Below, one piece after another: positions 42,808 through 51,307 of a DNA stretch of 64,000 nucleotides. The DNA comes from JBGPTK01 sp963797765. Lineage in GTDB: Bacteria > Acidobacteriota > Terriglobia > Acidiferrales > UBA7541. The position numbers were made by a program, and so were the translations under genes. The stretch spans positions 1,550,001-1,614,000 of the forward strand of contig CAWCQU010000002.1 in NCBI GenBank assembly GCA_963797765.1, given 5' to 3'. Below the pieces are notes generated by a model. The model made no database searches. It had not been told where the DNA came from and saw only the letters and a list, made by a program, of their open reading frames with translations. Numbering within the stretch: the stretch's first letter is position 1; every line of letters begins with the position of its first letter.

Positions 42808-43326
42808 TTGACTCTCGAAATTCGAATCGGCGGAAGGAAGCGCACGGTGGAAATCGCGCGCAGAAATGGCGCCGGTTCCTCGGATCGAAGCGGCACAACT
42901 TTCATTCTTGATGGCCAGCCAATCGAAGCCGACATCGTGGAAGTAGCGCGTGGAATTTATTCGGTACTGCTGGCGGGACAATCCTTTGAAGTTCGCGTCG
43001 ACAACCGGCCCACTGGACTGCACGTAAACGTCGCGGGCCGGGAATACGCCGCGGACGTGATTGACCCGCGGCAGTGGCGGCGCCAGCGCGGCAGCGCTTT
43101 GCAAACCGAAGGCCGCCAACAGGTGATCGCCCCCATGCCCGGGAAAATTGTGCGCGTGCTGGTAGCGACCGGAGAAGCCATCGAAGCGAAGCAGGGATTG
43201 ATGGTGGTGGAAGCGATGAAAATGCAGAATGAAATCCGCTCACCGAAACGCGGCACGGTGGAACGGCTGATGGTGGTCGAAGGCCAGACCGTGAATGCAG
43301 GAGAAGTTCTCGCGATTATTGCCTGA
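42808..43326 (+). CDS. Biotin carboxyl carrier protein of acyl-CoA carboxylase
   Basis: 172 aa, TTG start. The N-terminal half (LEIRIGGRKRTVEIARR...VLLAGQSFEVRVDNRP) is the beta domain often placed before the biotinyl domain in actinobacterial and acidobacterial propionyl-CoA carboxylases. The C-terminal biotinyl domain runs from VIAPMPGKIVRVLVATGEAI through VVEAMKMQNEIRSP, with biotin expected on the lysine of EAMKM. It lies 64 bp after the biotin carboxylase gene, and probably shares its transcript. Confidence 0.88.
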   Translation: MTLEIRIGGRKRTVEIARRNGAGSSDRSGTTFILDGQPIEADIVEVARGIYSVLLAGQSFEVRVDNRPTGLHVNVAGREYAADVIDPRQWRRQRGSALQTEGRQQVIAPMPGKIVRVLVATGEAIEAKQGLMVVEAMKMQNEIRSPKRGTVERLMVVEGQTVNAGEVLAIIA

Positions 43327-43427
43327 AATTCGAAATTTCTTCCAGCGATTCACAGAACTATTAAGAAAGTATCAGCCGCATGGTTAGTTTGAGGAACTCC
43401 GGTCAAAATCCGCGGACCGAGAGAACT

Positions 43428-44468
43428 TCACTTCTTGTCGGGGAGAGGGAGTTTACCGGAAGATTCCAAAACTTCGCGAGCAAGATAGTTTGTCACGCGG
43501 GCCTGGTCGCGCGCCACAGTCAGGTAAGCCAGACGCAGCAATTGTTCTTTCCGATTGCGCAACATGTCGCGGATGGATTGCTGCACCTGCGGGTCAGAAA
43601 GCAACCGCTGTCCCGCAGGCTCCTTGGAAAGCAGTTTCAGAATGCGATAGCTCTCTTTCGCCACGATTGGCTTGCTGACTTCGCCTGGATGCATGGAAAG
43701 AACCAGTTTCTTCAGGGATGGGTCATTCAAATTGGACTCCGGCACGAAGCCCAGATCTCCTCCCGCCGAAGCAGTGGCATCCTCGGAATAATCCATCGCA
43801 AGTTGCGCGAAATCCGCGCCGGAATTCAATCGATCCTCGATCATCATCACCTTGCGTTTTGCGTCCGCATCGTTGGTCGCATCGTCATTTTTGCGATTAT
43901 GGACTTGCGGATCGGAATGCGGCGTAACCACAATCTGGGCGAGATGATACTGCGTCTCCGCGATATTAAATTGCGCGCGGTTTTTGTTGTACGAATCGGA
44001 GACGTCCTGATCGGAGATGGAAATCTTCGCCACTACCTCGCGGTTTAGCAGCTTTTGGATCGAAAGCTGCCGCCGCAGGTCGCTCTTCAGATCGTCGATG
44101 GTGATCCCGTTTTCCTTCAATTTGCGTTGAAATTCTTCTTCGGTGTAGGGGCTTTTCGATTCGGTGAACTTGTCTTCTACTTCGCCATCGCTGGCAACCA
44201 AGTTCAATTGAGTGGCGCGCTCCAGGAGAATTTCATTATTGATCAACTCGTCCAGAATACTCAGCTTCAGGGACAGCGATTCTTCCTGCGAAGGTTCCTG
44301 GCTTTCGGGATTTACGCGGCTGCGATAGTATTTTTCCACTTCGGCGCGGCGGATGTCCTTGCCGTTTACGGTTGCCCACACGTCTGGCCCGGGCGTTTGC
44401 TCTTTTTTGCAGCCGGCGGCGAGCACGCACGTAGCAAGAACGGCGAGGATGAACATCCGGGCTTTCAA
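43428..44468 (-). CDS. PpiC/SurA-type peptidyl-prolyl isomerase lipoprotein
   Basis: 346 aa, TTG start with AAAGGAG upstream. A signal peptide ends in the lipobox LAAGC (about residue 20), so it is lipid-anchored. A SurA-like N-terminal helical region follows (VNGKDIRRAEVEKYYRSRV, ILDELINNEILLERATQLNL). A parvulin domain follows (about 170-290: YHLAQIVVTPHSD, DFAQLAMDYSEDATASAGGDLGFV, KPIVAKESYRILKLLSK). It probably assists folding of exported proteins. It lies 40 bp downstream of rpmB on the same strand. Confidence 0.85.
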   Translation of the reverse strand: MKARMFILAVLATCVLAAGCKKEQTPGPDVWATVNGKDIRRAEVEKYYRSRVNPESQEPSQEESLSLKLSILDELINNEILLERATQLNLVASDGEVEDKFTESKSPYTEEEFQRKLKENGITIDDLKSDLRRQLSIQKLLNREVVAKISISDQDVSDSYNKNRAQFNIAETQYHLAQIVVTPHSDPQVHNRKNDDATNDADAKRKVMMIEDRLNSGADFAQLAMDYSEDATASAGGDLGFVPESNLNDPSLKKLVLSMHPGEVSKPIVAKESYRILKLLSKEPAGQRLLSDPQVQQSIRDMLRNRKEQLLRLAYLTVARDQARVTNYLAREVLESSGKLPLPDKK

Positions 44469-44508
44469 ATTGTGAACTCCTTTCCGATCAGCAATGGAGG
44501 GCGGTGGG

Positions 44509-44700
44509 TCAGGCAGCCTTACGCACCTTGCCGGAACGGATACAGGAAGTGCAAACGCGAACGTGCTTCTTCACTCCATCGATCACTGCTTTGACGCGGC
44601 GCAGGTTCGGATTCCAGCGCCGCCGGCGGACGTTATTGGCATGGCTGATGATGTTGCCGAATTCCGGCTTCTTACCGCAAATTTCACATGCGAGTGCCAT
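44509..44700 (-). CDS. rpmB: Large ribosomal subunit protein bL28
   Basis: 63 aa from the ATG at 44700, matching other L28 starts: MALACEICGKKPEFGNIISHANNVRRRRWNPNLRRVK. CEICGK and CTSCIRSGKV carry two cysteine pairs (C-x2-C each), so this is the zinc-binding form of L28. A longer in-frame start adds nine residues with no family support. It lies beside tRNA-Ala but on the opposite strand. Confidence 0.93.
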   Translation of the reverse strand: MALACEICGKKPEFGNIISHANNVRRRRWNPNLRRVKAVIDGVKKHVRVCTSCIRSGKVRKAA

Positions 44701-44905
44701 CTTTGCTCCCGACGGGAAAACTCCCAAAAGTGCGCAAATATCGTAACAGAGAAGCGTGCCGAATGCTATTTACGGTCCGCCACCTCTTTCGCGCGGAGAA
44801 TGCTTTGCGTATTCACGTTAGCACCGGCATGGAGGGTGATCCTTGACCGAACTGGAGGCTTACGACAAACTGTAGCGGTCAGGCACCCGGCACCTGCATC
44901 ACTGT

Positions 44906-44981
44906 GGGCGTGTAGCTCAGCTGGGAGAGCACCTGCTTTGCAAGCAGGGGGTCGCCGGTTCGATCCCGGCCACGTCCACCA
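44906..44981 (+). tRNA. tRNA-Ala (UGC)
   Basis: 76 nt including an encoded CCA. The acceptor stem GGGCGTG/CACGTCC (one G-U pair), D arm GCTC/GAGC, anticodon stem CCTGC/GCAGG with loop TTTGCAA (anticodon TGC) and T arm GCCGG-TTCGATC-CCGGC all fold. A TTGACC about 60 bp upstream may be its -35. Its 3' half is the integration target of the adjacent island. Confidence 0.97.
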
Positions 44982-44982
44982 A
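44937..44982 (+). repeat. Attachment site copy 1 (within tRNA-Ala 3' half)
   Basis: 46 bp, from TTTGCAAGCAGGGGG in the anticodon arm to CACGTCCACCAA just past the CCA end. An identical 46-bp copy lies at 52349. Integration at the 3' end of a tRNA, regenerating the gene, is the standard signature of tyrosine integrases. Confidence 0.92.
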
Positions 44983-44997
44983 CTTTCTGTTTTGTTC

Positions 44998-45249
44998 TCA
45001 TTGCTTTAGCTGCGGTTGTGCAAGTGCGCCTGCATCCGCCTGATTTTCATTGTGCCCAATTTTGTGCCCACCTAGCCTTGTCATGGCATTCAGCACTGCA
45101 TCTTCGGAAGGATGAACGTAGCGAGACGACATCGACACATTGCTGTGTCCCGCGATCCGCGCCAACGTCCACGCATCGCAACCAGACTCACCGAGCCGTG
45201 TCAAAAACGTATGCCGGAGGCTATACAATTCAGCAGGACAAGCTGCCAT
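44998..45249 (-). pseudogene. Tyrosine integrase, C-terminal remnant
   Basis: About 80 aa remain. LYSLRHTFLTRLGESGCDAWTLARIAGHSNVSMSSRYVHPSEDAV holds the LRHT box, the GHSN histidine and the nucleophilic tyrosine of RYVHP. The N-terminal arm-binding and core domains and the first catalytic arginine are missing. Homology stops near 45235, where it abuts a thioredoxin-reductase fragment on the other strand. The stop codon is 16 bp from the attachment repeat, the normal place for the island's integrase. Confidence 0.85.
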
Positions 45250-45735
45250 ATTTTTGTCGAGCTATGCGGCTGAAGTAAAGGAATTGGTACGGGGCGAAGG
45301 GCTGAAACTCAGCATGTCGCGATACTTGATTGACCAGATTGCATCGAAGGCCAACATCAAGGTGCTTCCTCATACCCAGGTCATTTCTGCTGAAGGCGAA
45401 AATCATTTGGAACGAATTGAAGTATGTATAGACGCACCGATTAAGATGGAGAATGTTCGCTCCTATGAAGCCGATGCCTTGTTTGTGATGATCGGCGCCG
45501 ATGCCAGCACCTCATGGCTACCAGACGATTTAGAGCGGGATCCACGCGGCTATATTTGCACCGGGCGCGACCTCACCAGCTGGAAACTCGATCGCCATCC
45601 GTTTCCTTTGGAGACCAGCCTGCCGGCGTGTTCGCGGCTGGTGACGTGCGCCACAACTCCATAAAACGAGTATCGAGTGGAGTGGGCGAGGGCAGCATGG
45701 CTATCGCCTTCATCCATCAGTACCTAGCTTTGTAG
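45227..45735 (+). pseudogene. Thioredoxin reductase-like flavoprotein, C-terminal fragment with frameshift
   Basis: Homology begins abruptly at NSAGQAAIFLSSYAAEVKELVRG, the middle of the NADPH-binding motif, and continues with LSMSRYLIDQI, VMIGADASTSWLPDD and GYICTGRD. After HPFPLETS a frameshift near 45627 leads into PAGVFAAGDVRHNSIKRVSSGVGEGSMAIAFIHQYL, the conserved end. The wording resembles TrxR-like proteins fused to cyclic-nucleotide or receiver domains. The N-terminal FAD half is gone, so it cannot be active. Confidence 0.85.
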
Positions 45736-46009
45736 AAGGAATCGCGAGATGCGAAAGGCCGGAACCCGCACATAGCGGATTCCGGCGAGCTCTTGGTACT
45801 CCCCGTACCTGATCCGGTTCGCTCCCCGGTGACCTGATTGCCTTCGGCGGGCTCATGGACGGATACCTTAAGTCAGCTTCCACGACGCTGACGGCGAACA
45901 GGCATCAGTCCTGACAAGTCGGCTTGTAGGAAGCGACCTTCGCGATTAGTGATTCGAAGTTTCGACGAGATTTCTCCGTAGTGGGTTGTTAAGCGACCTT
46001 TTATTGATT
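45736..46009. other. Non-coding stretch in the island
   Basis: 274 bp with no reading frame of note. GCGACCTT occurs twice (near 45938 and 45992), and short GC-rich complementary segments occur near 45750-45840. I could not assign a known RNA. Confidence 0.35.
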
Positions 46010-46387
46010 TTACCGTCGCCCGGAGTCCTGCGAGACGAAGTTAAGGAGCCTCACGCGTTTTGGCAATTCGCCGCATTGCTGGAGTTTAGCGCGAAGAATA
46101 TTCCGGCTGATGCCGAGGAGCCGGGCGGTTTGCACCTAATTGCAGTGGCAATACTCGTAGGCGGCTCGGATGATGGAGGCGTCCAGCTCAGCGTACAGAC
46201 GGGAGCTTCCCTGGCTCGAGCGATCCGCATCGGAGCTAACCTGGGCAAACAGTTCGAAGAGGATAGCGTGGAGATTCTTTTTCGGACTGTCCACGTGGAT
46301 AGCCGGAAACATTGGAGCAGGGCGAAGCGGCGGCGTGAGTTTTGGAAGTGCGATGTTGAGAGCCTCTAGCCTTTCGTAACCGGACAC
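46010..46387 (-). pseudogene. Sigma-54 regulator C-terminus (Fis-type HTH) with in-frame amber codon
   Basis: LFELFAQVSSDADRSSQGSSRLYAELDASIIRAAYEYCHCN is followed by TAG at 46136-46138. The same frame then continues VQTARLLGISRNILRAKLQQCGELPKRV to a TAA at 46010. Together these form the C-terminal Fis-type DNA-binding domain of an NtrC-class activator. The AAA+ and receiver domains are absent. The amber replaces the residue before the HTH, where Q or V is usual. Confidence 0.8.
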
Positions 46388-46430
46388 TTTCTTCTCCTTG
46401 GCAGTCGGTTACGTTTCTAGCCTCGCAGTT

Positions 46431-48902
46431 CTAGCTTTCATGTAAGGCAATGATTGGATCCACCATCGTCGCGCGACGAGCGGGAATGTAAGTCGCCAGA
46501 AAGGCGACAACCAACAAAATCAGCGGGACTGTGACGAAGACGATCACATCAATCGGATGAACGCCATACAGAAGACCTGCAATCATCCGTGCTGAGATTG
46601 CAGATAGGATCAATCCAATCGCGATTCCAGTACCGGCGAGCAATAGCCCTTTGCCGAGAATGAGTTTGAGAATATCAGGCCGCTGGGCTCCCAAGGCGAC
46701 TCGGATTCCAATCTCACGAGACCTCTGCCCAACCATGTAGACCAGCAAGCCATAGATGCCAATGGAGGACAAGAGCATCGCGACGGCGGCGAACACTCCT
46801 ACCAATTCCGCCGAGAATCGGCGCGGAGCAATAGAAACATCCAGCACATCGGTCATCGACCGGACATTGAATACTGGCAGACCAGGATCGACAGTCTGTA
46901 TCTCACTCCGAATCTGCGATTCGAGGAGTGATGCGGGTAGAGGCGTCCTCACCACCACGCTCAGGTCCCGACTCCTCGGCCCCGATTGTTGATAGAGTGG
47001 TCTGAAAATGTGGGGAACACCATCTGTGTCGAGTCCGTCTTGCTTCATATCCTTGACGATTCCGACCACGGTTACCCAAGGAAGGCTGGGATTTCCCCCC
47101 AACCGCAAGCGCCTGCCGAGAGGATCAATGCCCGACCAATAGCGCCGCGCCGTAGTCTCATCAATGATGGCTACCTCCTGCTTTCCTCCTTCATCGCTCT
47201 CAAGGAAATAACGCCCACGAATCAATGGGGATTGCATCAGCATGAAATAATCGGGGCTCACTCGAATTACTTCCGCTGTTAACCCCTGCGATGAATCGGC
47301 CGCGCGGTCCTCAATCACCAGTGCGGCGGATATTGGTGGACGTGCGCTTGGCAAGTCCGAGGTCATGGCGGTCCGATCGATTCCTGGAATCGTAGCCACA
47401 CGCCGAATGACGTCTCGGAAAAAAGATGTCCTTTTTGAGTAGTCTGCATACACATCCATCTTGGGATCGTTCGGTACCGGTAGGTAGACGCTTGCAGTAA
47501 CGACTCTCGAAGGATTAAAACCCGGATTCTCCTGAAGCAATCCCCAGAAGGTCCGCAGGAGCAAGCCGGCTCCAACCATCAACACAACAGCAAGCGCCAA
47601 TTCAGACACAATCAGCAGACTCCTCAACCGGAACGTCTTAGCGCTGTAACCGGAGCCTTGAGCACCTTCCCGAATTGCGGCAGTCATATCGGCTTTCATT
47701 GCCTGAAAAGCTGGAGCGAGCCCAAATATGATCCCGGTGAATAGGGAAATCAGAAGAGCAAAAAGCAGCACCGTCCGGTCGACACCCACTTCGGCAAGCC
47801 GGGGAACTGAAGCTGGAACAAAGCGAAGGATGAAACTCAAGGTCAATTTCGCTGCGAGCACGCCTGCTACACCCGAGATAAAGGAAAGCACGAGCGCCTC
47901 CGTCAGCATCTGACGCACCATGCGGGTGCGGCCAGCCCCAAGCGCCATCCGAACTGCCATTTCTCTCTGTCTTCCTGAAGCGCGAGCCAGGAGAAGGTTT
48001 GCGATATTCACGGACGCGATTAGTACAACCAGGACTACCGCGGCCATTAATACCAGCAGTTGGGGACGCACATTGCCTACGAGTGCGTCTTGCAAAGGTT
48101 GGATCTCGATGGACCATTTGGCTTCAGGAGGGTAATCATTCGGGAAGTCAGTTCGGAGTTCGCTGGCCATTGCCGTCAGTCTCGCCTGAGCCTGCGTTAC
48201 ATCGATGCCAGGTTTCAGCCGTCCGATTGCCTCGGGCAGCACCCTCACGTTTCGCGCGGGTTTCGGAAAAGGATCCCCGCTGTACCCGCACGTGACCCAC
48301 ACTTCCACATCCCTCGCGATCGTCTTTCCGGGGTGGCGAAATCCGGCAGGAACCACTCCCACAATCGTGTACGGATCGTTGTCCATCCTCAAACTCTTTC
48401 CGAGAATATTCGGGTCGGCGCCGTAAGAGCGGCGCCATAAGCTATCGCTAATCACAGTTGCTTCCGCAAAACCCAGCGCAAAATCCTGCGGACCAAATAA
48501 CCGCCCGATTTCTGGTGTTGTGCCGAGCATGGAAAAATAGTTGGGGCTCACCTCGAGCATTTCAAGACGCTCCGGCCGTGTGCCGCCGGTCAAATTGGTA
48601 CTACCACCGAAGACGACGCTCACTTCCTTGAAGATGTCCGCTCTTGACTTCAAATCTTCCAACTCAGGAACTGAGAAGCGAACGTCATGCAAATCTATTC
48701 CAGGATTGTTGAAAGTGATCTTCACTAAACGACCGGGGTCGTAGTACGGCAGGGAACGCAATAGCACCGCGTTTACGATGCTGAAAATCGATGCGTTCGC
48801 CCCAATTCCCAATGCCAGCGTGAGAATGATTATGAGAGTGAAGCCGGGACTCTTCCGCATGATGCGGAAGGCGTACCGGATATCGTTGAATAGTATTTCC
48901 AT
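46431..48902 (-). CDS. ADOP-family MacB/FtsX permease (island cargo)
   Basis: 823 aa, intact. MEILFNDIRYAFRIMRKSPGFTLIIILTLALGIGANASIFSIVNAVLL is the classic opening. The first MacB-like periplasmic domain spans about 50-240 (WRRSYGADPNILGKSLRMDNDPYTIVGVVPAGF). FtsX domain 1 follows (LLVLMAAVVLVVLIASVNIANLLLARA, REMAVRMALGAGRTRMVRQ), then the second periplasmic domain and FtsX domain 2 (RSREIGIRVALGAQRPDILKLIL), ending IPARRATMVDPIIALHES. There is no ATPase gene beside it. Cargo unknown. A kinase/regulator pair lies 1.3 kb upstream on the other strand. Confidence 0.9.
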   Translation of the reverse strand: MEILFNDIRYAFRIMRKSPGFTLIIILTLALGIGANASIFSIVNAVLLRSLPYYDPGRLVKITFNNPGIDLHDVRFSVPELEDLKSRADIFKEVSVVFGGSTNLTGGTRPERLEMLEVSPNYFSMLGTTPEIGRLFGPQDFALGFAEATVISDSLWRRSYGADPNILGKSLRMDNDPYTIVGVVPAGFRHPGKTIARDVEVWVTCGYSGDPFPKPARNVRVLPEAIGRLKPGIDVTQAQARLTAMASELRTDFPNDYPPEAKWSIEIQPLQDALVGNVRPQLLVLMAAVVLVVLIASVNIANLLLARASGRQREMAVRMALGAGRTRMVRQMLTEALVLSFISGVAGVLAAKLTLSFILRFVPASVPRLAEVGVDRTVLLFALLISLFTGIIFGLAPAFQAMKADMTAAIREGAQGSGYSAKTFRLRSLLIVSELALAVVLMVGAGLLLRTFWGLLQENPGFNPSRVVTASVYLPVPNDPKMDVYADYSKRTSFFRDVIRRVATIPGIDRTAMTSDLPSARPPISAALVIEDRAADSSQGLTAEVIRVSPDYFMLMQSPLIRGRYFLESDEGGKQEVAIIDETTARRYWSGIDPLGRRLRLGGNPSLPWVTVVGIVKDMKQDGLDTDGVPHIFRPLYQQSGPRSRDLSVVVRTPLPASLLESQIRSEIQTVDPGLPVFNVRSMTDVLDVSIAPRRFSAELVGVFAAVAMLLSSIGIYGLLVYMVGQRSREIGIRVALGAQRPDILKLILGKGLLLAGTGIAIGLILSAISARMIAGLLYGVHPIDVIVFVTVPLILLVVAFLATYIPARRATMVDPIIALHES

Positions 48903-49089
48903 GATTCCCCCAATGAATCAAGTTCTCAGATTGGTCACTTCGTACGGATCTCCGTTGTAAACGGGCCTGCATCCAACGTGGCCACACGGGATAGCCGTGG
49001 CCTGGTTCAAACAGGTGGTTTTGGGTAGGACGGTTTGGATGGGCGATGGCGACGTTAACCTCACAAATGGGAGCACCAGCTTCCCGCTC

Positions 49090-49624
49090 TTACTTCTTGG
49101 CGGTCGGCGGCAACACACCGTTCAGGCGTAGATACATTGCGGCTTGGGCGTAGTGGTCGGCCCAAGTACCGGCTAGGACCAGGCTGATCCAGGCACGCGT
49201 CACTTGTTTTCCGCCGAATCCTTCCGTGGTCTCCGCTAGTTTCGAATCGTCCATATTCGCCAGCGCGTCGGAACAGAAATCGAAGGAGGCCTTGAGCGCG
49301 GCGACTGAGATTGTCTTTCGAGTCCGTGTCTTTCGCCTCCTCGACATTGGGAGCCGGGACGGCGGCGGCCTTGCTGCACAGCAGGTCATTCGTTTCGGCC
49401 ATGTGGGCGACGAGATGGCCGAATGTCATCTGGTCGGCGCTGGGCTTGTAACTGAATTTTTCGGCGGGCATGGCTTCGACGGCTGCGACGGTGTTTTTCT
49501 GCCGGCCGGGCAGGATGTCTCTTAGGGCGGCGCCGACCGGGTCCTTGGTTTGTGCGAACGTTGTTTGTGCTGTCGCCGACGCGGCGAGTAAAAGCAACGC
49601 AGGGATCACGATAGTTCTCTTCAT
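49090..49624 (-). pseudogene. Exported DinB-superfamily protein with frameshift
   Basis: From the ATG at 49624 a signal peptide (KRTIVIPALLLLAASATAQ) is followed by RQKNTVAAVEAMPAEKFSYKPSADQMTFGHLVAHMAETNDLLC, the DinB metal-site start. After DTDSKDN, near 49305, the frame shifts and VAALKASFDFCSDALANMDDSKL...RAWISLVLAGTWADHYAQAAMYLRLNGVLPP completes the fold in the other frame. Secreted DinB proteins of this kind are common in Acidobacteriota. Function unknown. Confidence 0.75.
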
Positions 49625-49789
49625 TTTGTCTTCTCCTCTTGTAGGCCCTGCCGGCCAGAGCGTCATCCCAACGCCAATACGTTCTTGGCGATGCTCCTGC
49701 TCACGGAACATATGCCGCGAAAAACCAGTGTTTGCAGGAAAAGTGACATGCGGCGTCCGAAATGAGACAAGCGGTCAGAGTTGGCCGTC

Positions 49790-49990
49790 AAATACTGTTG
49801 CCACGGATCCGTTCACAGGGCAAAACCGGAATTCAAAGTGTGGCAGCGGTATCCAGCACAAACGTCTGGGCGGTTGGCGGCCAAAGACTTTGTACTTTCC
49901 GTTTCAAACGCTTCGTTACATTGGGATGGCAGCACGTGGAGTCTTGAGCTCCTTACCTTTCTCCCCAATCAACCTAGACAAAGGCCCTTC
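49790..49990 (+). pseudogene. Scrap of a WAVG-repeat beta-propeller protein
   Basis: In one frame SVAAVSSTNVWAVGG and in the next SLHWDGSTWSLE, the two halves of a common repeat (VSATDVWAVG...EHWDGSSWS) found in secreted propeller proteins. The region from 49625 to 50199 has no other recognisable content. Too short and shifted to be functional. Confidence 0.4.
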
Positions 49991-50311
49991 TACAGCTGCG
50001 ATGGACGTGGGGTTGGCGCGTTTGCCAGCAACTGCCCGATTGCCGGCTCGCAAACCTGGACCGGTGAACCGGTGAAATCGCGTTGCCGGGAGAACTTGGC
50101 GCTCTCGACGGCCCTGTTCTCAGTGATGTCTCCTTCGAAGGTTCAGCTATAATCCGTGCTGGAGGGTCGACACACCCATTGCTGCAGGCCACACCAGATA
50201 TGGGACGGACGAGATGGATTTTGATCCTGTGTGCGTGGACGATTGTAGGACTGTTGTTTGCCGTGCGCAGGATCGTGCTCGTGAAGGTACAGGGTATCCC
50301 ACGTCAGCTGG

Positions 50312-51307
50312 GTGACCGTGGGTGCGCTCGAACTTGTCTACTGGTACGTATGGGCGGCGTACACACCGCTTGTGATTGGTCTGGCCAAACGGTTCCCGTT
50401 GACGGGGCCGAGGTTTGTACCTCATATAGCGATCCACACAATCACGTCGCTCTTGATGGCTCCCCTGGCATCTGTCACCGAATACTTTCTGAGCCGTGGA
50501 CTTCTGCTCTCAGTTTTTCGCATAACTGATCCTGGCGTGCTGCGCCTTCTCCCGCCGTTCGCGGTCAGTTTTCTATCTATGAGCTTTACTGGCATGCTTA
50601 CGTACTGGTTAGTTATGGGATTGTATCAGTCGATCCACTTTTACCAGGCCGCTATGGAGCGCCAGACTATAGCGGCGCAACTGGAGACGCAGCTCTCCCA
50701 AGCCGAACTTGAGAACCTTAAGAGCCAGTTACATCCGCACTTTTTGTTCAACAGTCTTCACACCATTGGAATCCTGATGCAGGAAGACGTCGATGCTGCG
50801 AGCCATCTGCTGGTCTGCCTCGGCGACTTGCTGCGCATGGCCCTCGAACGGCGGGAGAACGAGATCACCTTGCAGAGCGAGCTCGAGTTCGTCGGCAAGT
50901 ATCTGGAGATCGAACAGACACGCTTTCATGATCGCTTGAAAGTTCACATGGACGTGCCACCTGACCTTCTCGCAGTCTATGTACCGAGCCTGGCGCTTCA
51001 GCCACTGGTTGAGAATGCCATCAAGCACGGCATCAGCGTCGATTCCGCCGCAGGCCGGCTAGAGATCGCTGCCAAACTCCACAACGGCAGAGTTTGGCTC
51101 TGCGTCCGCGATGATGGCCCGGGTCCGGCACCGGGATCGCGCCTGCGATTCGGCGTCGGACTCACCAACGTCCAGTCACGCTTGAAACAGCTCTACGGGG
51201 ACGAGTCGTCGCTGGAACTTACCGGGGGCAACGGTCGAGGCTGTGAGGCCATCATCACCATTCCACTGAGGAGTTCGCATGAAGACACGAGTCCTCATCG
51301 TCGATGA
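50312..51307 (+). CDS. LytS/YehU-type sensor histidine kinase, N-terminus probably damaged
   Basis: 331 aa in the intact frame (GTG). Three membrane segments, then LENLKSQLHPHFLFNSLHTIGILM with the phosphoacceptor histidine, and an ATPase domain (LALQPLVENAIKHGI, VRDDGPGPAPGSRLRFGVGLTNVQSRL). An additional first membrane helix, MGRTRWILILCAWTIVGLLF, starts at the ATG at 50200 in another frame. It would join YRVSHVSWVTVGALE after a one-base correction near 50280. So the gene probably once began at 50200. The kinase core is complete. It overlaps the regulator gene by 29 bp. Confidence 0.82.
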   Translation: MTVGALELVYWYVWAAYTPLVIGLAKRFPLTGPRFVPHIAIHTITSLLMAPLASVTEYFLSRGLLLSVFRITDPGVLRLLPPFAVSFLSMSFTGMLTYWLVMGLYQSIHFYQAAMERQTIAAQLETQLSQAELENLKSQLHPHFLFNSLHTIGILMQEDVDAASHLLVCLGDLLRMALERRENEITLQSELEFVGKYLEIEQTRFHDRLKVHMDVPPDLLAVYVPSLALQPLVENAIKHGISVDSAAGRLEIAAKLHNGRVWLCVRDDGPGPAPGSRLRFGVGLTNVQSRLKQLYGDESSLELTGGNGRGCEAIITIPLRSSHEDTSPHRR

